Source: Chitinophagaceae bacterium PMP191F (GTDB taxonomy: Bacteria > Bacteroidota > Bacteroidia > Chitinophagales > Chitinophagaceae). Taken from it: a stretch of 64,000 bases of DNA. Location: contig LGYU01000014.1 in assembly GCA_001302245.1 (NCBI GenBank), forward strand, positions 1 through 64,000. Reading direction: 5' to 3'. Below the pieces are notes generated by a model. It was not told the origin of the DNA and searched no databases. It saw only the letters and a program-made list of their open reading frames with translations. Position numbers and translations under genes: made by a program. Positions 53,213 to 61,254 of the stretch are shown here, piece by piece (within the stretch, counting starts at the first letter, position 1; the number at the start of each line of letters is the position of its first letter).

Positions 53213-53585
53213 TCTTTGAATGGTGAATGCCTGCCGGCTGCCTGAAATAATATTTACCGATCATACGTTGAGTAATACAAGCCGGCTGTTGAAGGCACAA
53301 ACCTGCACAGGGCAGATGTACTACACAAGTCAGCACCCAAAGGGCAATATTCAACCTGCACGAACGTCGGGTAATATCAGTGCCCGGTATTATTTATTTT
53401 TTTAATAACGGGCTGCAGCCGCCCCAAAAAATACTTACCATACATAAAATCATGATTTTATAGTGTTTAAAAATCATCATTTTCGTGTAGGTTTGTACCC
53501 GTTGGCTCTGTTTGGCGTGGTGCAAAGGTAATCGAAATCAGGCGGTTTTAGCTGCCAAAAGACAACCTTGACAGAGGTTGGCATC
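53213..53585. other. Divergent promoter region between alaS and the M23 gene
   Basis: About 370 bases without a gene. An 18-bp perfect palindrome (ATAAAATCATGATTTTAT, 53444-53461) lies just ahead of the plus-strand -7 element TAGGTTTG at 53488-53495. The alaS side has no obvious structured leader. Confidence 0.45.
53488..53495 (+). promoter_or_regulatory. Putative -7 element of the M23 peptidase gene
   Basis: TAGGTTTG matches TAnnTTTG, 91 bases ahead of the ATG. GTTT sits where -33 TTTG is expected. Confidence 0.5.
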
Positions 53586-54557
53586 ATGAAGAAGATTAAG
53601 TATTTCTATAACACAAATACGCTCCGATATGAAAAGCTGGAGACTCCGCTTCGGGTAAAACTGTTGCGGGTATTGGGCTTTATATCTGCCGCCATTGTTA
53701 CCGCCATCATTATTGTATCTATCGCTTATCGTTATTTTCCTTCTGCCAACGAACGCCGGCTTATGCAGGACAATGAGCAATTGCAGGAGCAGTTTATGGT
53801 GCTGGAAGAACGTACCAAAAAGCTGCAACAGCAGATGGGAGAGCTGGAAAAACGTGATAATGAGGTATATCGCACCATATTTGAGGCTGCGCCTGTGCCA
53901 GATAGCGTACGTGCCAAAGAAATAGAACAGCAGAAAGAATTACAGCAGGTGATGGCCATGAACAATTACCAGTTACAGACCTCCATTGTAAAGTCTATCG
54001 GTAACCTGGTGAGCCGGATGACCTACCAGGACAAATCCTACAACGAGATCACGGGTTTCATTAAAAATAAACAACAACTGCTGGCCTGTACACCGGCCAT
54101 TCAGCCGGTGAGTAACAGTGACCTGAAAAGGATCGCCTCTGGTTTTGGTTCCCGTATTGACCCGGTGTATAAAACAGTGAAATTTCATGCAGGGCTCGAT
54201 TTTGCAGCGCCACAGGGCACGCCTATTTACGCTACTGCCAACGGGGTAGTAAAATCTGCCGGAAACCAGGGCACTGGCTATGGTAATCACGTGGTTATCA
54301 ATCACGGATATGGCTATGAAACCTTATATGGACACATGTTCAAGATCAAGGTAAGGGCAGGACAGCAGGTAAAAAGAGGTGAAATTATCGGCTGGGTAGG
54401 CAGTACAGGGAAATCTACTGGTCCTCACTGCCATTACGAGGTACATAAAAACGGCACACCCATTGATCCCGTATATTTCTTCTATAACGATCTTACGCCT
54501 GAACAGTATGACCGTTTGCTGAAAATTGCCGCGGCCAGCAACCAGAGCTTTGACTAG
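53586..54557 (+). CDS. M23-family metallopeptidase (LytM-like), membrane-anchored
   Basis: A 323-residue cell-wall hydrolase-like protein. It has a short cytoplasmic N-terminus (MKKIKYFYNTNTLRYEKLE), one membrane helix at about 35-55 (GFISAAIVTAIIIVSIAYRYF) and a periplasmic coiled coil at about 60-110 (LQEQFMVLEERTKKLQQQMGELEKRD). The C-terminal M23 domain (about 185-300) has the zinc ligands in FHAGLDFAAPQGTPI (HxxxD) and GPHCHYEV (HxH), so the catalytic set is intact. It should cleave peptidoglycan cross-bridges or act as an activator of amidases. The start is the ATG at 53586; the frame opens at 53568 with a TTG. Confidence 0.94.
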   Translation: MKKIKYFYNTNTLRYEKLETPLRVKLLRVLGFISAAIVTAIIIVSIAYRYFPSANERRLMQDNEQLQEQFMVLEERTKKLQQQMGELEKRDNEVYRTIFEAAPVPDSVRAKEIEQQKELQQVMAMNNYQLQTSIVKSIGNLVSRMTYQDKSYNEITGFIKNKQQLLACTPAIQPVSNSDLKRIASGFGSRIDPVYKTVKFHAGLDFAAPQGTPIYATANGVVKSAGNQGTGYGNHVVINHGYGYETLYGHMFKIKVRAGQQVKRGEIIGWVGSTGKSTGPHCHYEVHKNGTPIDPVYFFYNDLTPEQYDRLLKIAAASNQSFD

Positions 54558-54687
54558 GGGCAATTCAGGATACCGTAAATACCGGTATCTATAAAATCTA
54601 TCTGTTTTCAACTTTTTGCAAGCCAGTTTGTTACTAGTATCCGCAATCTTTTGACAAGTTGCTGACGAAAAATTGACGTTCTAACTG

Positions 54688-54695
54688 TAAATTTG
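54688..54695 (+). promoter_or_regulatory. Putative -7 element of the AraC-type gene
   Basis: TAAATTTG matches TAnnTTTG, 13 bases ahead of the ATG at 54708. This argues for that start rather than the TTG at 54693. Confidence 0.5.
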
Positions 54696-54707
54696 CCCCG
54701 CAAAATC

Positions 54708-55655
54708 ATGCATAACCCTCCTGATATACTGACACTGGCTTACAAACAGCCCATGATGCACGACCATCTGGTAACGCTGCAGGAAAAAGAGCAACAGATA
54801 CCGGGTTCTGTTCAGTACACCATTAAACGTTATGGCCGTCATACTCAATGGAATATGGAGGATACAGGCATGATGGTTTATCATTACCGCAAAAATGAAC
54901 CTGTTGAGAACTACCTGGAGTTGCGGTTTTGTATTGCAGGCAACGTGTATTGCAGTCAGAAAAATATCGAATGCAACCAATGCAAATTGAACGCTTCTCC
55001 CTCATGTGGTGAAAGAGTGGATACAATTGATGTAATGAGTTTCCGGTTTTCACCGGTGCACCTGTCGCAGTTTGTAAAACCACGCAAGCAGAATGAGCAA
55101 TCCCTGACAGATGATATTCTGCAATTCAGTCACGTTTCTTCTTTCTCTAAAATATTGCCGTTGTGCGGACGCACACGCATGGTGCTGGAATCATTACTGA
55201 ACCACACCTATACAGATAGCCTGGAAAATATCTATTTCAATGCACAGATGCAGATGTTGCTGTTGTATAGCATGGAATGTATGCTGGGAGACGATAAGGA
55301 AGTAGAAACATTCCAGTGCAAATTCCTGGCGAATGAGGCCGATCGTGAAAAGATCATCAAAGCCCGCGAAATTCTGTTGCAACACATTGGTGAGCCCATC
55401 ACCATTAAGGAATTGAGCCGTAAAGTAGCTATCAACGAATGTTATCTGAAAAAAGGTTTCAAGGAGTTGTTCGGAACTACCGTGTTTGATTTCTATCAAA
55501 GCCAGCGTATGGAACATGCCCGTTATCTGTTGTATGAAAAAGGACTGAGTGTTACCGACGTTTCTATGATGCTGGGCTATTCTTCCATTTCACATTTTTC
55601 CACAGCCTTTAAAAAGCATACAGGATTGAAACCCTGCGAACTGTTATTGCACTAA
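54708..55655 (+). CDS. AraC-family transcriptional regulator with cysteine cluster
   Basis: A 315-residue DNA-binding regulator. The C-terminal ~100 residues are the two-helix-turn-helix AraC domain (AREILLQHIGEPITIKELSRKVAINECYLKKGFKELFGTT and VTDVSMMLGYSSISHFSTAFKKHTGLKP). The N-terminal ~200 residues are an uncharacterised sensor domain with an unusual set of cysteines (Cys75, Cys82, Cys89, Cys92, Cys100), spaced as if to bind a metal or act as a redox switch. Similar regulators in Bacteroidota often act on iron or siderophore genes, but the target here cannot be inferred. The chosen start is the ATG at 54708, right after a -7 element. It is followed by a small Cys-containing gene. Confidence 0.9.
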   Translation: MHNPPDILTLAYKQPMMHDHLVTLQEKEQQIPGSVQYTIKRYGRHTQWNMEDTGMMVYHYRKNEPVENYLELRFCIAGNVYCSQKNIECNQCKLNASPSCGERVDTIDVMSFRFSPVHLSQFVKPRKQNEQSLTDDILQFSHVSSFSKILPLCGRTRMVLESLLNHTYTDSLENIYFNAQMQMLLLYSMECMLGDDKEVETFQCKFLANEADREKIIKAREILLQHIGEPITIKELSRKVAINECYLKKGFKELFGTTVFDFYQSQRMEHARYLLYEKGLSVTDVSMMLGYSSISHFSTAFKKHTGLKPCELLLH

Positions 55656-55750
55656 TCAGCCTGTACTGATGATTTGTCATGAATGGGTCAGTTTACCTTT
55701 TGCGTAAATGGCTTTTTCTTTTTTTGTAAGTCATACAGCAATGTGGTCAA

Positions 55751-55758
55751 TAGCTTTG
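55751..55758 (+). promoter_or_regulatory. Putative -7 element of the 55793 gene
   Basis: TAGCTTTG matches TAnnTTTG, 35 bases before the start codon of the small Cys-containing gene. Confidence 0.45.
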
Positions 55759-55792
55759 TTGTGTTGCCGGTAAATGGGCAACATCCGCCAGA

Positions 55793-56119
55793 ATGTGCAA
55801 TTACCAACACTTATTTCATGATGATAAAACGGGTTATGTGATCCGTTGCGAAGCGTGCGGCCATTTTCAGGTTTGTTTTGGCAATGTACTGATCACCCTG
55901 GGTGAGGCTGCGTTCCGTGACTTCTGTTTCTGGATAAGTCGCTGGCGCGAAGAGCAATCTTATGCAGAGGATATGTATGTAAAATCTGTTGTAATTCCCA
56001 CTCCCTGCGATGGTATGAAGTTGTTGCTGAGCAAACGTGAGTTGCATGAGCTTGATCTGATGCTGGAAGCAGCAGATACGGAATGGCGTTCGCAGGAGAT
56101 GCTGAAACTTTTTTCTTGA
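55793..56119 (+). CDS. Conserved small protein with CxxC motif (DUF6686-like)
   Basis: A 108-residue soluble protein starting MCNYQHLFHDDKTGYVIRCEACGHFQVCFGN. The CEAC pair (Cys19, Cys22) with Cys28 looks like half of a zinc-ribbon or an iron-sulfur ligand set. The central segment FRDFCFWISRWREEQSYAEDMYVKSVVIPTPCDG and the helical tail (LSKRELHELDLMLEAADTEWRSQEMLKLF) fit a folded cytoplasmic protein. I recall such proteins as the DUF6686 family of Bacteroidota, of unknown function. It has its own promoter-like element and lies behind an AraC-type regulator, which also has a cysteine cluster, so a functional tie (metal or redox sensing) is possible but unproven. Confidence 0.75.
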   Translation: MCNYQHLFHDDKTGYVIRCEACGHFQVCFGNVLITLGEAAFRDFCFWISRWREEQSYAEDMYVKSVVIPTPCDGMKLLLSKRELHELDLMLEAADTEWRSQEMLKLFS

Positions 56120-56146
56120 GTATCCAGTCATATATACATGTGGAAA

Positions 56147-56174
56147 AGTGCGGCCCTGTTCCCGGGGCCGCACT
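56147..56174 (+). terminator. Hairpin after the small Cys gene
   Basis: AGTGCGGCCC pairs with GGGCCGCACT. The T run is weak, so it could be a terminator or a stabilising hairpin. Confidence 0.6.
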
Positions 56175-56232
56175 ATAAATTTTATAATAGGCCTATTTCG
56201 TGTATATTGGTAGTACACCAATAGTTTTATCT

Positions 56233-56913
56233 ATGTCTGCCTACGCCCGGACCGGTAAGGTCATCAGCATGAGTATTATTGCATTAACGGGAGCTTTTGC
56301 GTTAGTACTGCAATTTTACCTGATGGTTACCATTCCAAATGCAGAGCATTCCCTGCCTTTCCGCATCGTTAATTTTTTCAGCTTTTTTACGATCCTTTCC
56401 AATATACTGGTAGCCAAAAGCCTGGCCATCCTGTTGATCATGCCATCCTCTTTCTGGGGGCGTTTTTTTGGTAAGCCTGCCGTGCAGACTGCCATTGCCG
56501 TGTATATTGCTATTGTAGGCATTACCTATTCGCTGGTATTGCGTGCATTGTGGCATCCGCAGGGATGGCAGCTGGTAGTAGATATGTTGCTGCATGACGT
56601 AATACCTGTGCTGTATATTGTTTTCTGGCTGGTGTTTGTACCCAAAGGATCATTGAATTGGAAACACCCGTTGTGGTGGTTGTTGTTCACCCTGGTGTAT
56701 TTAATATATACGTTGGTACGCGGTGCGGTTACTAACTGGTATCCTTATCCTTTTATAGATGCAGGCGCATTAGGTTATAAACGAATTGCAGTGAATGTAT
56801 TTGGGCTTTGTTTCGCCTTTCTGATCATGGGGTTTGTCCTGATTGTAATAGATAAAATGATGGGTAAGAGAAAACAATTGCTTGATCACAACGATAGAAA
56901 CGATATCTCTTAA
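56233..56913 (+). CDS. Pr6Pr-type integral membrane protein
   Basis: A 226-residue protein with about six transmembrane helices (for example VISMSIIALTGAFALVLQFYLMV, TAIAVYIAIVGITYSLVL, DVIPVLYIVFWLVFVP, LWWLLFTLVYLIYTLVRGA, VNVFGLCFAFLIMGFVLIVI). The pattern matches the Pr6Pr family (FAR-17a/AIG1-like fold), with the conserved segments SFFTILSNILVA, LLHDVIPVLY and RGAVTNWYPYPFID. Its biochemical role is not established in bacteria. The start is the ATG at 56233; the frame opens at 56200 with GTG but the extra residues look non-coding. It is a single-gene unit with a strong terminator at 56925-56955. Confidence 0.85.
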   Translation: MSAYARTGKVISMSIIALTGAFALVLQFYLMVTIPNAEHSLPFRIVNFFSFFTILSNILVAKSLAILLIMPSSFWGRFFGKPAVQTAIAVYIAIVGITYSLVLRALWHPQGWQLVVDMLLHDVIPVLYIVFWLVFVPKGSLNWKHPLWWLLFTLVYLIYTLVRGAVTNWYPYPFIDAGALGYKRIAVNVFGLCFAFLIMGFVLIVIDKMMGKRKQLLDHNDRNDIS

Positions 56914-56924
56914 TATCGATAAGG

Positions 56925-56955
56925 ACAAAGCCTGCCATTTTACGGCAGGCTTTGT
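56925..56955 (+). terminator. Terminator of the Pr6Pr gene
   Basis: ACAAAGCCTGCC pairs with GGCAGGCTTTGT around a 7-base loop, with a short T run. Confidence 0.85.
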
Positions 56956-57303
56956 TGTGAGATGCAATATACGTTGATATTGCTGTTTCTGTTACTGACT
57001 GCATTATCCGGCAATGATTTGCTGTGCAGTAGGATTGTAGCCGTTATCAATTGCAGTATACGAATCTGTAATAGAGCCAGCCTTCACTAATTTAGTAATA
57101 CCGAAAAGATTCTTGAGTGCCGTATTTTCAATGATATTGATATTGTTAATTGTTGCTCCGAAATTTACCAGGTATGAGAAGAATATTAACAAGAATCTTT
57201 TTCATAAACCCGCTGCACTTTAATGGTGAATTGGGTGCATCAAAAATCTCATGTTCAGCGCAGCAGGAAAATACCTAATTTGTAGTATACCGATGTCTGC
57301 AAT
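56956..57303. other. Gene-poor region with a possible decayed small ORF
   Basis: About 350 bases. On the minus strand a start MKKILVNILLI (ATG at 57208-57210) resembles a signal peptide but stops after 19 codons. The neighbouring frame stays open to 57004 (VNFGATINNINIIENTALKNLFGITKLVKAGSITDSYT...). A frameshifted small secreted protein is possible. Nothing else was recognised. Confidence 0.35.
57004..57210 (-). pseudogene. Possible frameshifted small secreted protein
   Basis: The minus-strand frame from 57210 reads a signal-peptide-like start and stops early. The adjacent frame continues for about 60 codons with amino-acid composition typical of real protein (NTALKNLFGITKLVKAGSITDSY). Joining the two frames would give a short exported protein of about 67 residues. 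I do not recognise it, and it could equally be a chance open frame. Confidence 0.25.
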
Positions 57304-57335
57304 AAAAATGGCCACTATATATAGCGGCCATTTTT
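57304..57335. terminator. Bidirectional terminator after hemL
   Basis: AAAAATGGCC pairs with GGCCATTTTT around an AT-rich inner palindrome. It ends the minus-strand haem cluster. Confidence 0.8.
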
Positions 57336-57364
57336 AACTATCAACTATGCTGTTCGTAAATTGT

Positions 57365-58654
57365 TTATCCCTGTATTTCCTCCAGGCTTTCTTTTGCAGC
57401 CAGGATGGTATAATCAAGATCTTCCCTGGTCAGCGCACTGCACAGGAACCAGCTTTCAAATGCTGATGGAGGCAGGTATACGCCACGTTTCAGCATGGCA
57501 TGGAAAAATTGTTTGAACAATTCATTGTTGGCAGCGGCTGCGCTGGCAAAATCAGTAACAGGCTTGCTGCTGAAATGTACACTGATCATAGATCCCAACT
57601 GGTTGATCACATAGGGTGTGTTGGCTGCTTTCAGCGCATTGTCTAGTCCCTGGTGCAGGTAGTTGGTTTTTTCTTCCAGGTCTGCATATATAGAGGGGTT
57701 GTCTTTTAATACTTTCAGTAATGTAAAACCGGCAATCATAGCGATCGGGTTGCCACTCAGCGTGCCAGCCTGGTATACATTACCCAATGGAGAGATCTTT
57801 TCCATGATGGCTCTTTTGCCACCAAATGCACCAACCGGCATACCACCGCCAATTACCTTACCATATGTTACCAGGTCTGCGTTGACTTTTAATTTTTCCT
57901 GTGCGCCACCGGGTGCCAGGCGAAAACCGGTCATCACTTCATCCATGATAAATACAATACCTGCAGTATCGCAAAGTGTACGCAGTCCTTCCAGAAAACC
58001 TGGTTGCGGAGGGATACAGCCCATATTGCCGGCAACCGGTTCTATGATGATCGCTGCAATTTCATCCGGATATTCTGCTACCAGTTGCTGTACTGCCGCA
58101 AGATCATTGTAAGGAACTGTCAGTGTATCATTGGCCACACCACCTGTTACACCTGGTACAGTTTGTATGTTGAAGGTTGCAAGACCACTGCCTGCTTTTA
58201 CCAGGAAGCTATCTGCATGACCATGATAACAGCCTTCAAATTTGATGATCTTATTGCGGCCGGTATAGCCACGTGCCAGGCGTACAGCGCTCATACAGGC
58301 TTCGGTACCACTGTTTACCATGCGCAAAAGGTCTACATTGGGCACCATACTTTTGATCAGTTCCGCAATTTCAATTTCAAGTTCTGTAGGTGTACCGAAT
58401 GAAGTAGAATCTTTTACTTTTTCCTGGATAGCTTTTACCACAGGTTCATAAGCATGTCCCAGTATCATGGGACCCCAGGAGTTGATATAATCAATATATT
58501 TTTTACCATCAGCATCATACAGGTAAGCACCTGCTGCGCTTTTCATAAATACAGGTGTGCCACCCACGCTTTTGAAAGCTCTTACCGGCGAGTTGACACC
58601 ACCAGGAATACTTTGCTGAGCACGGGTAAAAAGCGATTGACTTTTTTCGTACAT
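57365..58654 (-). CDS. hemL: Glutamate-1-semialdehyde 2,1-aminomutase
   Basis: HemL converts glutamate-1-semialdehyde to 5-aminolevulinate, the second step of the C5 tetrapyrrole route. It is a PLP enzyme of the class III aminotransferase fold. Its signatures are [54 protein letters not shown], and [14 protein letters not shown]. Also present are [17 protein letters not shown] and the PLP-binding lysine in [17 protein letters not shown]. The 429 residues match the family. It is the last gene of the haem cluster, 145 bases after hemB, and is followed by a terminator. Its presence with hemB shows that haem starts from glutamate, not glycine plus succinyl-CoA. Confidence 0.98.
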   Translation of the reverse strand: MYEKSQSLFTRAQQSIPGGVNSPVRAFKSVGGTPVFMKSAAGAYLYDADGKKYIDYINSWGPMILGHAYEPVVKAIQEKVKDSTSFGTPTELEIEIAELIKSMVPNVDLLRMVNSGTEACMSAVRLARGYTGRNKIIKFEGCYHGHADSFLVKAGSGLATFNIQTVPGVTGGVANDTLTVPYNDLAAVQQLVAEYPDEIAAIIIEPVAGNMGCIPPQPGFLEGLRTLCDTAGIVFIMDEVMTGFRLAPGGAQEKLKVNADLVTYGKVIGGGMPVGAFGGKRAIMEKISPLGNVYQAGTLSGNPIAMIAGFTLLKVLKDNPSIYADLEEKTNYLHQGLDNALKAANTPYVINQLGSMISVHFSSKPVTDFASAAAANNELFKQFFHAMLKRGVYLPPSAFESWFLCSALTREDLDYTILAAKESLEEIQG

Positions 58655-58799
58655 GAGGTATATTATAAGTTGTAAGTTATATGTTGTTTGTTGAATCTCT
58701 TATGCTCAATGCTTAACACGGAGCGAAAAACGCTTATGCCAGAGCGTCGCCTCATTCCAGATTGCTGTTTTTGCATTCACATATTGTTATACCTGCACA

Positions 58800-59774
58800 T
58801 TAATTAATTAGTCTCACGGCATCTTTTGCAAAATAAGTGGCAATCAGATCGGCACCTGACCTTTTCATGGAAGTGAGTGTTTCAATGATCGCTTTATTCT
58901 CATCAATCCATCCCATTTTGGCAGCTGCTTTGATCATGGCGTATTCACCGCTGATATTATAAGCACTTACCGGCACTTTTACTGCATCTTTCACTTCACG
59001 GATAATATCCAGGTATGACAATGCTGGTTTTACCATTACAATATCTGCTCCCTCTTCCACATCCTGCAATGTTTCTTTTATAGCTTCAATACGATTCGTA
59101 TAATTCATCTGGTAAGTTTTCTTATCGCCAAATCCGGGTGCTGAATCCAGCGCATCACGGAAAGGACCATAAAAACAGGACGCATATTTGGCGCTGTAGC
59201 TCATAATGCCTGTTTTTGTAAAACCGTGTTGTTCAAGTGCTGCGCGTATCGCTCCGATACGTCCGTCCATCATATCGCTGGGTGCTACAAAATCAGCACC
59301 AGCCTGTGCATGACTTACGCTCATTGCTGCCAGCACTTCAACTGTAGCATCATTCACAATTTCATTACCTTCTACTATCCCATCATGGCCATAAGAAGAA
59401 AATGGATCCAGTGCCACATCGGTCATGATCAGCATATCTGGACAAGCATCTTTGATGGCCTTGATACTGCGTTGCATCAATCCATCCGGGTTTACGGCTT
59501 CTGTACCTTTATTGTCTTTCAGTTCGTCCTTGCATTTGATGAACAGCAATACGCTTTTCAATCCCATGCTCCAGAGTTCTTTTACTTCCTGTACAGTATG
59601 GTCCAGGCTCATGCGGTAATATCCGGGCATGGAAGCAATTTCAGTTTTCACCTGTTTGCCTTCATCAATAAACAAAGGAACAATAAAATCATTCGGGGTC
59701 AGGATCGTTTCCGCCACCAGGCTCCTGATAGCAGGTGTGGTGCGGAGGATGCGGTTGCGTTTTTTGAGATGCAT
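58800..59774 (-). CDS. hemB: Delta-aminolevulinic acid dehydratase (porphobilinogen synthase)
   Basis: HemB joins two 5-aminolevulinate molecules into porphobilinogen. The family signatures are MTDVALDPFSSYGHDGIV and VSHAQAGADFVAPSDMMDGRIGAIR. The Schiff-base lysines are in YSAKYASCFYGPFRDA and IVMVKPALSYLDII. The metal-site cysteines of zinc-type enzymes are not seen at the usual place (here DVALDPFSSYGHDG has Asp and Ser), so the enzyme is of the Mg/K-type. The start is the ATG at 59774 (MHLKKRNRILRTTPAIRSL); a TTG at 59783 lies upstream. The gene begins next to a degenerate repeat and the IVP-like gene. Confidence 0.97.
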   Translation of the reverse strand: MHLKKRNRILRTTPAIRSLVAETILTPNDFIVPLFIDEGKQVKTEIASMPGYYRMSLDHTVQEVKELWSMGLKSVLLFIKCKDELKDNKGTEAVNPDGLMQRSIKAIKDACPDMLIMTDVALDPFSSYGHDGIVEGNEIVNDATVEVLAAMSVSHAQAGADFVAPSDMMDGRIGAIRAALEQHGFTKTGIMSYSAKYASCFYGPFRDALDSAPGFGDKKTYQMNYTNRIEAIKETLQDVEEGADIVMVKPALSYLDIIREVKDAVKVPVSAYNISGEYAMIKAAAKMGWIDENKAIIETLTSMKRSGADLIATYFAKDAVRLIN

Positions 59775-59786
59775 ATGTTCCAATTT

Positions 59787-59813
59787 GTGAATAGTGAATG
59801 GTCAATAGTCAAT
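59787..59813. repeat. Degenerate 7-bp-unit repeat, left copy
   Basis: On the minus strand this is made of ATTGAC / TATTGAC / CATTCAC / TATTCAC units and overlaps the stop codon of the IVP-like gene. An opposite-orientation version with the same units in another order lies at 60268-60294, so the IVP-like gene is bracketed by inverted copies. Confidence 0.75.
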
Positions 59814-60174
59814 AAGCCGTCTTCCTCATAATTAATCCTGTAAGCAATTTAAAGCACGTGACCATTGTCTCATTCAACTTGTCAGTTTGAAAATTTTTTA
59901 AGTAATTTAATTCATTAGCAATGTCTATTGCTGCGTCAATTTCAATTACGGATCCTCTGGCAATTTCGTAATATCTTTTTCTTTCTGCTTCTGATTTTCT
60001 TGAACAACCTTCAGCAATATTAAGATGCACTGATACTGCTGCTCGTCGTATTTGCGAGATTAAACTAAATTTTTCTTCAACAGGTAAATGGTTTGTTAGT
60101 CTATAACATTCCAAAACGAATAATTTGGTTGCAGCGTAAATTTCTAACTTTTTGTGATTTAATTTCAGAAACAT
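59809..60174 (-). CDS. Four-helix-bundle protein (23S rRNA IVP-like)
   Basis: A 121-residue all-alpha protein of the 23S-rRNA intervening-sequence-protein (IVP) family. It has KLEIYAATKLFVLECYRLTNHLPVEEKFSLISQIRRAAVSVHLNIAEGCSRKSEAERKRYYEIARGSVIEIDAAIDIANELNYL. The central S-x-x-x-N-I-A-E-G motif is diagnostic. Family members occur inside 23S rRNA intervening sequences, as stand-alone genes among repeats, and as the Avd accessory protein of diversity-generating retroelements; they bind nucleic acid. No reverse transcriptase or variable repeat is nearby. The gene sits between hemF and hemB, bracketed by inverted copies of a 7-bp-unit repeat, as expected of an inserted cassette. Its last codons run into the repeat. 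Confidence 0.93.
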   Translation of the reverse strand: MFLKLNHKKLEIYAATKLFVLECYRLTNHLPVEEKFSLISQIRRAAVSVHLNIAEGCSRKSEAERKRYYEIARGSVIEIDAAIDIANELNYLKNFQTDKLNETMVTCFKLLTGLIMRKTAY

Positions 60175-60267
60175 ATCCGGGTTTTAAGATTAGATAATGG
60201 ATGTTCTATTACTAATCTACAGCCTTGTAATGTTACTGATCAGAGCTTTTACTGATTGATAGTTCAT

Positions 60268-60294
60268 AATTGACTATTCACTATTGACCATTCA
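60268..60294. repeat. Degenerate 7-bp-unit repeat, right copy
   Basis: On the plus strand it is made of ATTGAC / TATTCAC / TATTGAC / CATTCAC units, inverted relative to the copy at 59787-59813. It lies between the hemF stop and the IVP-like gene. Confidence 0.75.
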
Positions 60295-60301
60295 CAGTCA
60301 T

Positions 60302-61243
60302 TTATGAAACCCATTCCCTCGGAACCAGGCACGCCTGCAACAATTTATCTTCTTCACTACCGGGAACAGGGTGATAATTATATTCAAACCGTACTGTAGG
60401 TGGAAGACTCATCAGAATGCTTTCTGTACGACCATTCGTTTTTAAGCCAAACAAAGTACCACGATCATGCACCAGGTTGAACTCGGTGTAACGTCCGCGG
60501 CGGATTTCCTGCCAGAATTTGTGTTCGGGTGTATAGTTAGTATGTTTTCTTTTTTCAACAATAGGAATATAAGCATCAATAAACCCATAACCACAAGCTT
60601 GCGCAAAGCCAAACCAGAAGTCTGCATCTTTACCTGGTGCAACACGCTGGTAATCGTAAAAAATACCACCGATACCACGACGCTCTTCATTACGGTGCCA
60701 GTTAACAAAATACTGATCACATTCTTTTTTGAATGCAGGGTATAATGAGGGATCAAATTGATCACAGGCATTTTTGTAGGTCTGGTGAAAATGAATGGCG
60801 TCTTCTTCAAACAGGTAATAAGGAGTAAGGTCGGTACCGCCACCAAACCAGCGATCTATAACGTCGCCGTTGTTGTTGTACAACTCAAACATGCGATAGT
60901 TGCAGTGAACGGTAGGTACAAAAGGATTGGAAGGATGTATCACCAGGCTCAATCCGCAGGCAAACCAGTTATCACCGTTGATGTTTAATTGTTTGCGCAT
61001 CGGATTTGTAACAGGGCCGTGTACTACAGAAATATTAACGCCGCCTTTTTCAAATACATTACCATGTGCAATCACACGTGACTGACCACCACCACCTTCC
61101 GGTCTCGACCATTTATCTTCCTGGAAAGTTGCTTTTCCGTCAGCCTTTTCAATGGCTGAGCAAATGCGATCCTGCAGATCGTGAATAAAAGCGGTAAACT
61201 GCTCTTTGATAGAGATGTTGGGGGTGGTGATCGTTGTTGACAT
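60302..61243 (-). CDS. hemF: Oxygen-dependent coproporphyrinogen III oxidase
   Basis: HemF oxidatively decarboxylates two propionates of coproporphyrinogen III to vinyl groups, using O2. Its signatures are EDKWSRPEGGGGQSRVIAHGNVFEKGGVNIS, HCNYRMFEL, and WFGGGTDLTPYYLFEEDAIHFHQTYKNACD. Also present are EERRGIGGIFYDYQ and FNLVHDRGTLFGLKTNGRTESILMSLPP. The 313-residue length fits, with all conserved histidines and acidic residues present. It begins 11 bases after the stop of the alpha/beta hydrolase gene upstream on the minus strand and is followed by the IVP-like gene. It marks an aerobic haem route; no hemN is seen here. Confidence 0.98.
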   Translation of the reverse strand: MSTTITTPNISIKEQFTAFIHDLQDRICSAIEKADGKATFQEDKWSRPEGGGGQSRVIAHGNVFEKGGVNISVVHGPVTNPMRKQLNINGDNWFACGLSLVIHPSNPFVPTVHCNYRMFELYNNNGDVIDRWFGGGTDLTPYYLFEEDAIHFHQTYKNACDQFDPSLYPAFKKECDQYFVNWHRNEERRGIGGIFYDYQRVAPGKDADFWFGFAQACGYGFIDAYIPIVEKRKHTNYTPEHKFWQEIRRGRYTEFNLVHDRGTLFGLKTNGRTESILMSLPPTVRFEYNYHPVPGSEEDKLLQACLVPREWVS

Positions 61244-61254
61244 GTGAAATACAA

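Noticed and set aside
53213-53400. Possible T-box leader for alaS
   Set aside because: No T-box consensus or specifier hairpin could be found, and T-boxes are not typical of Bacteroidota.
59809-60174. Diversity-generating retroelement with Avd protein
   Set aside because: No reverse transcriptase, template repeat or variable-repeat target gene is in the vicinity, so only an IVP-like stand-alone gene is supported.
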